This document shows positions 34,200 through 44,194 of a stretch of DNA of 64,000 bases, piece after piece (the stretch's first letter is position 1; each line of letters starts with the position of its first letter). The notes below the pieces were generated by a model, which had not been told where the DNA came from, did not search any database, and saw only the letters and a list, made by a program, of their open reading frames with translations. The DNA is from Pseudogymnoascus destructans (lineage: Eukaryota > Ascomycota > Leotiomycetes > Thelebolales > Thelebolaceae). The stretch lies in contig NW_020167538.1 of assembly GCF_001641265.1 (NCBI RefSeq), forward strand, positions 62,001 through 126,000, in the 5' to 3' direction. The translations under genes and the position numbers were made by a program.

Positions 34200-34286
34200 T
34201 CCTGGAGTTTGCAGGCAGTGTCAGTAGGCATGTTGCATGTTGAAGGACTCGCTGAGGAGCAGCAGAGTCCCGGGGACATGGACGTA

Positions 34287-34292
34287 CTTATA
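34287..34292 (-). promoter_or_regulatory. candidate TATA box of the antisense gene in D
   Basis: On the minus strand the sequence reads AATCCTATAAGTACG, with TATAAG about 88-93 bp upstream of the antisense ATG (34199) and 35 bp outside the 3' LTR. This is a reasonable distance for a fungal core promoter. The equivalent place in element B has only CTTAAGTA, so the box may not be conserved. Confidence 0.3.
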
Positions 34293-34327
34293 GGATTCGA
34301 GACGAATGCCCAGGGGAAGGGAGCGAG

Positions 34328-34802
34328 TGTTACGACAGAACAAGAAGGCTGGCCAACTACAGGACAGGAAGGAGGGAGGTCGCATGAGACCGGCCCTGGT
34401 ACCTGGAGGGGCAGCGGGGAATAGTAGTTCCGAAAGTATCACGTGACGGACTCGCAGGATGATGAGAAGAGTCCTAAGAGTCCAGGACTCCGAGGACTCG
34501 AGTGAGTTCCCAGGAGTCCACTAGGCACGTGACGGACTCGCAGGATGATGAGAAGAATCCTAAGAGTCCAGGACTCCGAGGACTCGAGTGAGTTCCCAGG
34601 AGTCCACTAGGCACGACGCCACTATATAAGTAGATAGTTAGTTCTTAGATAGGAGCTTCGTGCTCAACTCAATACAGTATTTGTTATATACTAGTAACGT
34701 GTTACTTGAAGCCTTTGTGTCCGATCCCCTGCCTCCTCTGATAAGTAAACCTTTACGCAAGAGAACCTCTGTGTCTTCTATCGTTTAGAAGTCAGCGTTA
34801 CA
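34328..34802 (+). repeat. element D 3' LTR
   Basis: 475 bp, uninterrupted, TGTTACGACAGAAC to GTCAGCGTTACA. It contains two 86-bp U3 repeats (from about 34440) and TATA box 34623-34630. It serves as the reference for the split 5' LTR. Confidence 0.9.
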
Positions 34803-35187
34803 GCAGACTACTTGTGCAGCAAGAAAAGATGGTGTATTGTGCAGTACACAATCTTATGGATAAGAAAAAACATAGTGGTGATGGGGGACAGTCGATTACA
34901 TTCTAGCTATGTACTGATGCAGAAACTAGCCGAGTGATAACTTCTGCTTGCTAGGGTAACTTACAAGGGTAAGTTAGCTACAAGGGTAACTTGGCTACAA
35001 GGGTATCAGTGCGAGCCGCGTCGAGAATATCCTGGTCTATACAAATGGCTCCCCTGGCTTCACGGATGTAGCTTTCCTGCGCTTGTTTCACTCGAGCTAT
35101 TCCTATACAATCTTTATTATTTGGCTTCCGACCAGTACTTGGCGAGCGTCTGTCTAAGTTGATACAAGTTTTGCAAGGGGTACAGAT
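34803..35187. other. repeat-derived sequence between D and a solo LTR
   Basis: About 385 bp. It does not continue element C. A run of short near-repeats (ACAAGGGTAACTTGGCTACAAGGGTA) lies at about 34962-35008. It was probably joined to the pogo remnant at 36129 before the solo LTR inserted, but no transposase sequence is recognised in it. Confidence 0.35.
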
Positions 35188-36123
35188 TGTCATACTGACA
35201 TTCGTTGCACTCAGTTTGCTATCAAACTCAAGAGCAAACTTAGAAATCTCCTCCTCAAACCTACAAGTCACCATACATATCTTGGCTTATCACACCAACA
35301 ACAGAAGCAATACTACTCAACGATTGCTGCAAACTCTTCTACTACATCTGTTTATGCTACATACATCACGGCATATCATTTGAACACTCATTGAACAAGT
35401 TATTAAGAAAATCTCCTCCTTAAGGGGGTGGGCCAATACTACCACATGGCATATATCTACCAACTAGAGGCCTAGGAACATGAACGATAGCTCTAGAAGC
35501 TTCTACAACCCTCTATGATTCATTACACGTCATCGCTCCTTAGTTACCCACAAGATTGGTTAAGTTATGACATAATTTGTCTATAGGTACTCTGACCTTG
35601 GACCTCCTTTTCACTTCCTATAGGCTACAAACCCAAGAGATGGTTCTATGGGATTCTCTTACGTTCACTACATGATTAGCAAGCTAGTTGTGGGTCGCAC
35701 TTGATTTCTAATACATTTACCAAGCCTGGTTAGTCATGGAAAGTCATGGAAAATGAGAGAACTACACTCCTTTGGCATAAATAGGATTGCCCTTTCCTTA
35801 AGAAAGGGCAAGCAGGCAATACAGTAAATCGACTAGCACATACTTCTACGTCTTTTCCAAGCTTCCAAGCATTGATCTTGTTATTCTCTGTTTTTGAAAA
35901 GTCAGTGAGGTGCTAACCTCTGACTTACCCCTGAGTTCTCAGACTCAACATTTGTTGCAACTTGTCTAAACCACTTCACCACATCATACACCTGATTGCT
36001 GCGTTGTGGAATAGTCTAAGCTACAACCCTTTGGCTCTGTTTCCTAAGACAGTGTGTTGTCTTAGTAAATTCATCCCTTCCTTGGGTGGCTAGATTCTCA
36101 TATCTGGTGCACCCACCATTACA
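35188..36123 (+). repeat. solo LTR of the C family
   Basis: 936 bp, TGTCATACTGAC to CACCATTACA, same orientation as element C. Perfect 5-bp target duplication CAGAT at 35183-35187 and 36124-36128. It inserted into older repeat sequence next to the pogo-like remnant G. Confidence 0.93.
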
Positions 36124-36128
36124 CAGAT

Positions 36129-36546
36129 GCGCCTTAAACTATAAGGGAGCTTAACTTTCAAACAGAGCACATTAAGAACCCATTGTACGACATTAGAACA
36201 GCTCTCCTAGCTCAATTAATGACGCTGTTAGCTGCCTGTTAAAGGGGAAATGATAATGCATTCTGCTGTTCTACTTAAGGCAGAAGTTAAGGCTCTACAA
36301 GTAGCAAATGAACAGAAAAAGAGAAGGGAAAGGAAGCGTAAGAGGCGTATAATGCAAGGGGGTAGTCTCTCTATACGAGAGGGAGAGGATATCCTTTAGA
36401 GTGCTAAGGTTGATGCTTAAGTCTATACAGAGGTAGCAAGTGAGACCCTGTAGTAGTAGTGATGATAGTTAAATTTTGATGTTTTTGCTAGCGACTCGCT
36501 TGGGATGGCGACTCGCTTGGGATGGCGACTCGCTTGTCAAATACGT
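36129..36546 (+). mobile_element. element G: 3' remnant of a pogo/Fot1-like transposon
   Basis: A decayed C-terminal transposase segment is readable at about 36250-36400: MHSAVLLKAEVKALQVANEQ, a strongly basic KKRRERKRKRR run and MQGGSLSIREGEDIL. This matches the C-terminal block of fungal pogo/Fot1 transposases (compare LSKRRRAKK in F). Stops follow. The right terminus has three tandem GCGACTCGCTTGGGATG-type units (36490-36534) and ends ACGT followed by TA at 36547-36548. Elements E and F also have terminal repeats that begin ACGT, carry internal direct repeats and are flanked by TA. The left end is not found. Confidence 0.6.
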
Positions 36547-37226
36547 TACTAATACATTAGACTACTACCACTACAATTTCGAACGAAGCTTGATGCACAA
36601 GGCACATACGTGCAAATTGCTACGTTGTTTTTAATGGGTTAGTTGGGTTGAGGGTCAACTGAGCGATTTTTTGTTAACCGAGGTTTTCCTGGGTCAACCG
36701 ACTACTCAAGTGCATCGCGAGCTGATATGCGTTGCGACCTGATGCACCACGTTACCGTTAATTATAATACCAATCAACCATACTCCTAAACATCACGAAT
36801 CCCACATTACTCAATCTATCACCATAAAGACTTACAATAATTATCTCAATTCTTCTTATCCCTCTCAACCCCTATAACTCCCGCATCTATCTACATACAC
36901 AACATCTAAAAGCCCATAGCAACCAACAACCTTGACAAACATCCCCTAGCATCGCCCACTCATACTCTGTAACAAAACAATTTCGAAGCGACTCTCTCAA
37001 TGCCAGCGAGCACACCCTATAATCAACGCCTGCTAGAACATTGCCCCAAACCGCAGTCAGTCATGCAATGTAATTTAGGCTTTCCCCATTCATCTGTTGT
37101 AGCAATTTCAAAGCGATATCTCTCGTGTAGTAGTAGCGCATATCCCCAGTCCCAAACCCTGATCTCTCTCCGTATACCATCGCCCCCCATCCACAAAAAT
37201 CAAACAACTCAACAACTACCCACGCA
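36547..37226. other. intergenic, no gene seen
   Basis: About 680 bp between the pogo remnant and the 3' end of the RBR gene. AT-rich in the first 350 bp, pyrimidine-rich towards 37226, which is the 3' side of the RBR gene. No coding feature is supported. Confidence 0.4.
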
Positions 37227-40200
37227 TTATTTTTTCTCCCCACCCGTATCCTTCTCCCCACCCCCATCCTTCTTCTCACCCCTCGACCTCCCCCTCCTCA
37301 ACCTCATCAAAAAGTCCAACCCACGCTCTCCCTCCCTCCTCCCCCCACCCCCACCCTCCTGCCTATCCCCCCGCAGCGCCCCACCACCCACTCCATCCCA
37401 CCCCAAAACCCTCGCCAACCTCCTCCCGCGCCCCTCATCACCAGCCCTCGGCCCCCTAGCCTTCGGATACAGGGGCACATAATCCTCACGCATAAACGGG
37501 AGCGGATCCACCGCCGCCTTCATCACGGCGCCCTGCGGCAGCGGCAGTCGGTTCTGCTCGTTCGGCTCCACATACCCATCCATCAGCGGCCGCATCATGA
37601 ATTCTTCGAGATCCACTGGAGGCTGCAGGTGCTGCTGCGGCAGTTGTGGCTGCTGCGCGGGACGAGGCGGGTGCCGTGGGAGGGGGAAGTGCTGGCGGGG
37701 AAAGAGTTGGAAGTCCTCTCTGTTGTAAACAGCTGGCCTACCCGCCTTGCCAATTTCAGCGTAGGCCGCAGCTATAAAATCATCTTCTGCCATGGCACCG
37801 GCGTTACCAGCATTACCAGCTTCTTCTCCGTTGTAAACGGATGGAGCCCTCCTCGGCCTGCCGATTGCAGCGTAGGCCTCGGCTATAGGATTATCCTCTG
37901 CCATAGCACCAGCATTACCGGCATTGTGAGCTTCTTGACCACCCGCACCGTCAGCTGCAGGGGCAGGTGGAGGTCCAAACGGCTCAAACACCCACTCCTG
38001 CACCCTCCGTCTCGCCACCACCTTATCTCCAGGTCTATAAACCACCTCCGCATCTCCATCCTCTCCCCTCCTCGGCGCATCAGCACCCGCGCGTGCCGCA
38101 TTCACCGCCTTAGCAGCAGCGATCCTCTCCCTCACCAACTCTCTCAGCCCCCTCCTCGCCTCCTTGCGCCCCGCCGCAAGCCGGTCGCGGAGTTCTCTAT
38201 TCCCCCCCTCCGCAGCAACGAGGGCATCGACCTGTGCTTGGCGGTTAGCGAGGACGCGGGCGTGGGCCGCTTCGTAGAGGGCGTGGTGGGCGGGGTTGCG
38301 ATGGCGGTGGCGGTTGGGGATGCGGATGTGGTTGTGGTTGTCTGGGACTCCGGCGGCGGCGGGAGGGTTTGCGGGGGCGGCAGCAGCGTCTAGGGGTTGT
38401 GTTAGCTTGTTTTTGGGGGGTTTGTGAGGGTTGGTTGGGGGAAGAGGGCGGGCGGTGGGAGGTTGGGAGAGGTAAATGAGCAATTTTGGTTACCGTCACT
38501 TTCAGAGGGGGCCAGGAATAGAGGTATAGGTACGTGTTGAAGTATATATCGAACAAAGACCCTCCTCAAAGAGACCAACGGAAAACGGAAACGAATCTAA
38601 CTAACCTTGCAAATTCGGCTGCTGACCGGGGTTTTGCGCCTGATTCACCATATTCTCTATATCCGCATGATATTGTGCCATATGCGCCTCAAACTCCTCC
38701 CGATAGACCTGTCGCTCCGGATTGCCAGCACGTGCCAGGGGTGGTGGCGGCGGAACTTGCGGCCTTCCCATCCCACCTTCTATAGCAAACCTAAACGGTT
38801 CATGTGGGTGCCAGCGCTTCTTCTTTCTCCTCTCCTCGTCCGCCTTCACCGCATCCGAGACCCTGATCTCCAAGTCCTCTGGATCGACATCTGGGTGCTC
38901 CTTCTTAAGCTTCTCGACGATAATCTCTTCAGCGCGCTTCGTCTCATCTTCGTGGCGCACCTGGACATCGTCGAAAAGAGGGCAGTTCCCTGATTTTCCA
39001 CCCCTACGCTCGTCATCGAAGTGGTTGTACTGACAGCTCTTGGAGCAGACATAGCACTGGATATTGCCACATGGGCAGTTCATCTTGTTACAGCCATCCT
39101 CCTTGATGAATGGCCCCTTGCACTTGTTGCACGTACGAACTAGGGCAGCTGTCATGGCCTCCTCAACTTCACGGCGCACATCGAGACCAATGTCCTTTGC
39201 GTTCTCCTGACACGTCTTAGGGATGTGTGATTCCTTCAGGCACGTGCGACAGGAGATCTTTTTGCAGGAATCGAATTCACAGTGGAAGAGTCGTTCGTGC
39301 TCGATGGGAGGGTATTCTGCAGAATAGGGGCAGAAGGGGCAGCTGGCCAGGTTCTCGATACCGGCGAGGCGCAGATTTGTCTCGGCTTCTATGCGGTCGA
39401 GAGCCGTGGTGAGGTTGGCATCGAGAAAGAGCTGGCGCTGGGAATTTGAGTAATCAGCCTCGCAGACGTCAGTCGACATACACTGGAGCTCATATTTGCC
39501 GCTACCGATCTGGGTTTCGGCATGAAGGCGGGCACAGCGCTTGCAGAAGTAGTGCGATACGCTCTCGTTGTTGCAGTGGACCATGCGGTTGCGGGGATAG
39601 TCATCAAAGCAGCATCCACAATCCTCCATGGTTCCTTCTTTCATTGCAAGCTCCAAGTTGAGAGCCTCATCCGCCTCATATTTCTTCTTGGCTGCAGCAG
39701 CATCGGCTTCACGCTTCCTTTTGGCTGCTAATTTCCCCTCCCAATTTGCACGTCCAATTCTGACATCCTTGAGCTCTGCGTAAGCGCGTTTCTGATCTGG
39801 TGGTGTTTCTGGATTGGTGAGTTTCTCCTCGACGGTACTCGGATGAAAGCTTTTGACCCTACGGGCCTGCTTTAATTTGTGGTAGCTGGGGTTACTGGGG
39901 TCCCAGGCACGCTCATCCTCGGCGAGGCTCTGATACGTAGTGTAAATCACCATACCCGAGTCATAAAAATGTTTCATGATAAAGCTCATTGGGATGCTTG
40001 GGAAGTCCTCTGAGAGCATCCCACGCCTACACGTTGATCAGCAAGGTGAAATGTGAGAGAAGAGCCAACTGATATTTCAGGGATATCTTACGCCATAGTC
40101 AGATACTTATCCGAGTTGTGCTGTCGATCTGCAGTATACTTCCGCATGATCTCGTCGTCGTCGTCGCTTTCGACTGGTCGCTTCCTCTTCAGCTGGTTGA

Positions 40201-40966
40201 TCTTGGGATACGGCTGTCCATTTTCTTCTCCTTCCAAGACAAGCTCCACGATGGCAAGGGATGTCTTCCTGCCTTGAAGTGCAATGTATAGTTGCTCGAC
40301 ATATTCAAGGCAGATGTCTGGAAATATGTCGACGACACCTTCGAGGCAACGGGCTTTGTTGGCCATCTCTTCAGTTGGTGGAGGGTCAAGATCGATGGTA
40401 TTGTTCGCGCTATGAAGGTCACGGTTCACTTTCCCCCAAACAAAGTTGTCGTGGTCTTCCATCTGCACGTTAGGGAACTGCCTGTTCAGATCAGATAGAA
40501 TGAGATCACTTTCATTGTCCGGCTGTTCGTTGTCCAGTTGGTTGTTCACTTGTTCTTGGATGAGGTCGTTGTCATTGTCCAACAGTTCACTGTCCGGCTG
40601 TTTGTTCACTGGATTCACTGGTCGATGGTTCAGGTGGAGCCTTTCAGCCTGGCGAAGCATCTGGGGCAAGCCTGGCGCAACAGCGGGCGGATTAATGGCC
40701 TCAGCGACTGGCTCGGGAGGTTCATTTCGCCAGTCGCCGAGGATGGGAACCTGGAAGCCTTGAGCCTCAAAGGCGGCTGCATCCCAGGCGGCCTGGTTCT
40801 CCCGCACCAGATTGCCGAAGATGAGGTCGTTGAGGTCATTGAACTCTAGGAAGTGGCCTGGGTCTGGCTCCGGTGGTTCCAGGACAGCATCTTCCTCTTC
40901 CTCGTCATCAGAGCTGAGGTCAATGAACTCTCTGGGCCTCGAGGGCAGGTGCGCAGGCGTCTCCAT
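37227..40966 (-). CDS. large RBR (RING-IBR-RING) E3 ubiquitin ligase, RNF216/TRIAD3-like
   Basis: Minus strand, three exons: 40966-40092, 40026-38606 and 38389-37227, giving about 1152 residues. Introns of 65 and 216 bp have GT-AG ends and keep frame. Exon 1 encodes an acidic, disordered N-terminus (EFIDLSSDDEEEEDAVLEPP is SUMO-interaction-like) and a helical YVEQLYIALQGRK segment. Exon 2 has RING1 (CGCCFDDYPRNRMVHC), IBR (CPFCPYSAEYPPIEHERLFH) and RING2 (CNKCKGPFIKEDGCNKMNC), where a Cys in the CNKMNC/PCGN region would carry the thioester ubiquitin. This is the RNF216 arrangement. Exon 3 adds about 390 low-complexity residues with a tandem duplicated AGNAGAMAED...VYN unit. The exon 2-3 join is the least certain part; the ligase could end at a TAG just after 38606. 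Confidence 0.8.
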
Positions 40967-42395
40967 TACACGGGGATGGTGGGCTTGCAGTGGACCTCTG
41001 CGGCTCGGGGATGTCTCATTTCTCACGGGCACGGAAAGGTCACAATGAAGGTCATGGAGTGGGTGAAACTACCCTCAGTAAGGGGTTTGGATGATGTTGG
41101 ATAAAGTAAGGCGAGATCTCGGGTAGTGGAATGTTCAAAGGTCAAAGGTGGTACGTGGAATTTGGCCTGATATGGTGATTTTGACTTGTAATTGCCTAGT
41201 TGGGCCTCGAAGGTATTTGTAGTTGACGGTCACTTGACAGATACGGGAGCTAAGGCTTGATTGGGCCTGGGTTGGTCCCTTGAGAGGCCGCCTTACTTGA
41301 TGAGGAAACACTGGCCTCACGTGGCCTCACGTGATGTACCGCCTTACTTAATGAGGAAGCTTTGGCCTTTTGGCCTCACGTGATGTAAGAGATTACACAT
41401 CTCATAGTCAGTACTCATAGTCAGTACTCGGTATATTTGATTTGCTCGAGTAGTACAGAGCTAGGTGACACAGTACTGGAGTATGATATCTCTTTTTACC
41501 ATTACATGTCCACGTGGAATATCACGTGGTTTATTAGACTAAATTAATTCTACCAAAATACTCCGTACACTAAACTTTTCAACTAGTGCGTAGTCCGTAG
41601 TGCGTACTTATAGACCTTGATACTGGACAGATCACGTGAAATGCAAAGCATTTATAGTCGTCTGGCCCATCCCCCCCCGGTCATCCGACCAAGCCCAAAC
41701 AAGCAACTACATCCGAACCTTCCACATCCCAGCCCACCTTATGTCACCCATGTGTCATATAAATCGCCCCCCCCACTATTACCCCCCTCTGCTTACCTTC
41801 CCAACCAATCACCACCCCCCCGCGCCTATTCCGCATCCGGCGCCTTCCATCGCTTGACTTCGGCTCCAAGGCAAGGCTGGCAAGGCTGGCAAGGCTGACA
41901 ACCACGTCCCAAACACTGGTTCTCCCGTCGCTCGTGTGTGGTTCGTCGGTAGGGAGATTCGGCGAACGCTAGTGTGTTCCGGTGATGCCATGGCGGGCGG
42001 CGAGGACTGGGTCTTTGTGGCTGTTTGGGGAAGGCGGGAGGGCGGGAGGAGGGGGGTTGGTCAATTGGGGGGCGGGTGATGGGGGGTGTAATCGCCGGTG
42101 TGATGGAGGGGAGGGGGTTATATATACTCGGGAGGGCCCCACGGTTGGACGGGAAGAGTCATCGTGGAAAGCTTGCTTAATAGGGTTTCATAGTAAGAAT
42201 CTTTTTTATTGGCATTTAGACCGCTTATGCATGGGGCTGACTCAACGGAAGATAAACCACGGACTCCGACTGAACGGAAATATCTGCATTGTTTGAAGAG
42301 AGAAAGATCCGTCTCGGCTTTATTACTGCTCAGACGAAGGCGAAGATAAATTTTCTACATTCTCAGTTCGATTACTGATCGGCAAAAACATTTAC
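40967..42395. other. divergent intergenic region between RBR gene and LYC1-like gene
   Basis: About 1.4 kb. It holds a cluster of CACGTG sites (listed separately), partial tandem repeats of a CTTACTTxATGAGGAA...GGCCTCACGTGATGTA unit (about 41292-41390), a doubled CTCATAGTCAGTA (41400-41425) and a GGCAAGGCT triplet (41870-41897). Open frames at 41617-41898 are short and Pro/His-rich and are not supported as genes. Confidence 0.45.
41318..41638. promoter_or_regulatory. cluster of six CACGTG (E-box) palindromes
   Basis: CACGTG occurs at 41318, 41328, 41377, 41511, 41523 and 41633, six times in 321 bp. This hexamer is the core site of fungal bHLH factors such as Pho4, Cbf1 and SREBP-like proteins. 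The cluster lies 350-670 bp upstream of the RBR gene start and 750-1080 bp upstream of the LYC1-like gene. Several sites are inside short tandem repeats, so repeat spread may explain part of the clustering. Confidence 0.5.
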
Positions 42396-43698
42396 ATGCA
42401 TCCTCACGCGGACGACATGACGAACGCCATCAACAACGTCAAGGCACCACCACCAGCCACCACCAACGGAGCCACCACCACCACCACCACCACGCCCACC
42501 TCCGACGGCACAACCACCACCACAACCACCAAAGAAACCCCCTCAAACGGCACAACCACCACCCCCTTCCCCCCGCCACCTCCCCTCCCTCACGCTCACC
42601 CACCCCACCCCCACTGAGCGCCGCCACACCTGGCTCAAATCCTCCACCGACTGGGGCGCCGCGCTCCCCACCCCCCTCTACATCGAGCGAGAATCCCACC
42701 TCTGCTCTGCCTCCACCCTCGCCTCCTCCGGGGGAATAACGCACTGGATCCTCGTCGACTCTTCCCTACCCACCGATTCTCGCCCTGTGCTCGCCACGGC
42801 AGAGAGTCTGCGGAAGCGCACCCTTGTGGCGGGGCCGGGGGGGGAGGTGAGGGAGGCGGTGAGTCATGGGATTGGGAGTGTCTTCTGCTACCCGGAGTAT
42901 AGGGGACATGGGTATGCGTCGCGGATGATGACGGAGTTGGGGGAGGTGTTGAAGGGGTGGCAGGCTGAGGAGAGTAAAGATAAAAAGGAGGTGGTGTTTT
43001 CGAAGCTGTATTCGGATATTGGGAGGGGGTTTTATGGGAGGCATGGGTGGATGCCGTTTCCTAGTGGGCATGTGGAGTTTCCCGCCGCTGATGGGGAAGA
43101 GGGTGCAGGGAAGGGAGTGAAGAGGCTGGGGACGGCGGATTTGGAGGCGTTGTGTGAGGCGGATGAGGGGATGTTGAGGGCGCTGATGGAGAGGCCGAGG
43201 GGGGATGGGAAGACGAGAGTTGCGATACCCCCGGACGCGGAGCATTTCGCCTGGCATCGCGCGAGAGAGGAGTTTGTGACACAGGCGCTGTTTGGGCGTG
43301 TGCCTGAGATCCGCGGGGCTTTGGTTGGGGATGTCGGGAGTAGGGTGTGGGCGGTGTGGACGAGGGGGTTCTATGGGAAGAAGGGCGAGACGAAGAAGAA
43401 TACGCTTTATATCCTGCGTCTTGTTGTCGAGGAGGAGATGAAAGGTGGGAAGGCGGATGAGGGTGTGTTGGTGAGGCAGTTGGCGGATGTTGTTGGTGTT
43501 GCGAGGGGAGAGGCGAGGGAGTGGGGGTGCGGGAGGGTGGAGGTGTGGAATCCGAGTGCCACTGTTGGTGGTGCGCTTGAGAAGGTTGGGGGGACGAAGG
43601 TGGAGCGCGAGAAGGAGGGGATTGCGAGTGTGATGTGGTATGGGAAGGAGGGAGAGGAGGTTGAGTGGCTCGCGAACGAGAAGTATGCTTGGTGCTGA
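42396..43698 (+). CDS. LYC1-type N-acetyltransferase, frameshifted in its leader
   Basis: The coding frame ending at 43698 is open from 42421 but has no ATG before a GTG at 42787. Its conserved part begins upstream of that, at LPSLTLTHPTPTERRHTWLK (about 42577-42636), and continues with GGITHWILVDSS, the GNAT acetyl-CoA loop YPEYRGHGYASRMM, LYSDIGRGFYGRHGW and a C-terminal LYC1 domain ending EWLANEKYAWC. The only good start, ATG 42396, is in another frame, which encodes a Thr/Pro-rich leader and stops at 42617. A single-base shift within the ACC/C-rich stretch (about 42470-42575) would join the two. Yeast LYC1 acetylates lysine; here the substrate is inferred. The lesion may be an assembly error in low-complexity sequence. 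Confidence 0.7.
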
Positions 43699-44194
43699 GC
43701 GGATGGCTTTTCTTTGCATCGGCGGCAAGAGTGATTTTAGATTGCGGGTTGGGTTATAGGACTTGGTGGGCGGTTTTCTGGCTATGAGATTTCACGTTTA
43801 GATCGCGTACATTGTTGGGGGCTTGAATGGTGTGTCAATTGACGTATTGAATTTGCCTTGGTTGGTATTTTCGTCTTGTAAATACAGATTTATGATCTGA
43901 GATGCCCTTCCGCTTTGCCTGCCCGTTGCTGGCGCATGGGTCGTAGTTTATCGGTACCCCGGCATATATCACCAGTTGACAATCCCTATTCCTATCGCGC
44001 AGGGCAGTCCCACGTCTTGCACCGCTCTCTGCCATCCAGCCCTCCCATATCACCACAGGAACTGAGCCCAACGCCCCAAGAGCCATTGACTGTGCCTTTT
44101 CAGCCGCTTCTACAGCGGGCAGGGCCCTACTCGACATATGAGCCAGGTACCAGATATAGATATCCGCATCGAATCGTTACTCGTATCCCAACTT
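43699..44194. other. convergent intergenic region, no clear gene
   Basis: About 500 bp between the 3' ends of the LYC1-like and Dcc1-like genes. A minus-strand frame (43835-44137) and a plus-strand frame (43915-44496) are open but neither has coding character I recognise. Both are probably chance frames in 3' UTR sequence. Confidence 0.4.

Larger units (their letters stand above)
25939..34802 (+). mobile_element. element D: Ty3/gypsy chromovirus, nearly full length, hit by two solo LTRs
   Basis: Plus strand, with two 475-bp LTRs that differ at only two positions I could find. Internal order is gag with zinc knuckle, protease, RT, RNase H, integrase, chromodomain, then an antisense frame before the 3' LTR. 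Without the two foreign LTRs (26336-27261 in the 5' LTR and 30677-31612 in pol) it would be about 7 kb. Gag and pol are in different frames. Five in-frame stops close gag and pol. It sits exactly at the break in element C, but its flanks (ACCAG left, GCAGA right) are not a target duplication. Confidence 0.88.

Noticed and set aside
34978..35274. Minus-strand frame next to the solo LTR at 35188
   Set aside because: Part of it lies inside the LTR, and the rest has no recognisable domain.
36490..36534. Three spaced repeats considered as a CRISPR array
   Set aside because: Units are directly adjacent without spacers, in a eukaryotic genome; better explained as a transposon terminus.
42766..43728. 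320-codon frame antisense to the LYC1-like gene
   Set aside because: Pro/Leu/His-rich shadow; the opposite frame has a clear GNAT loop.
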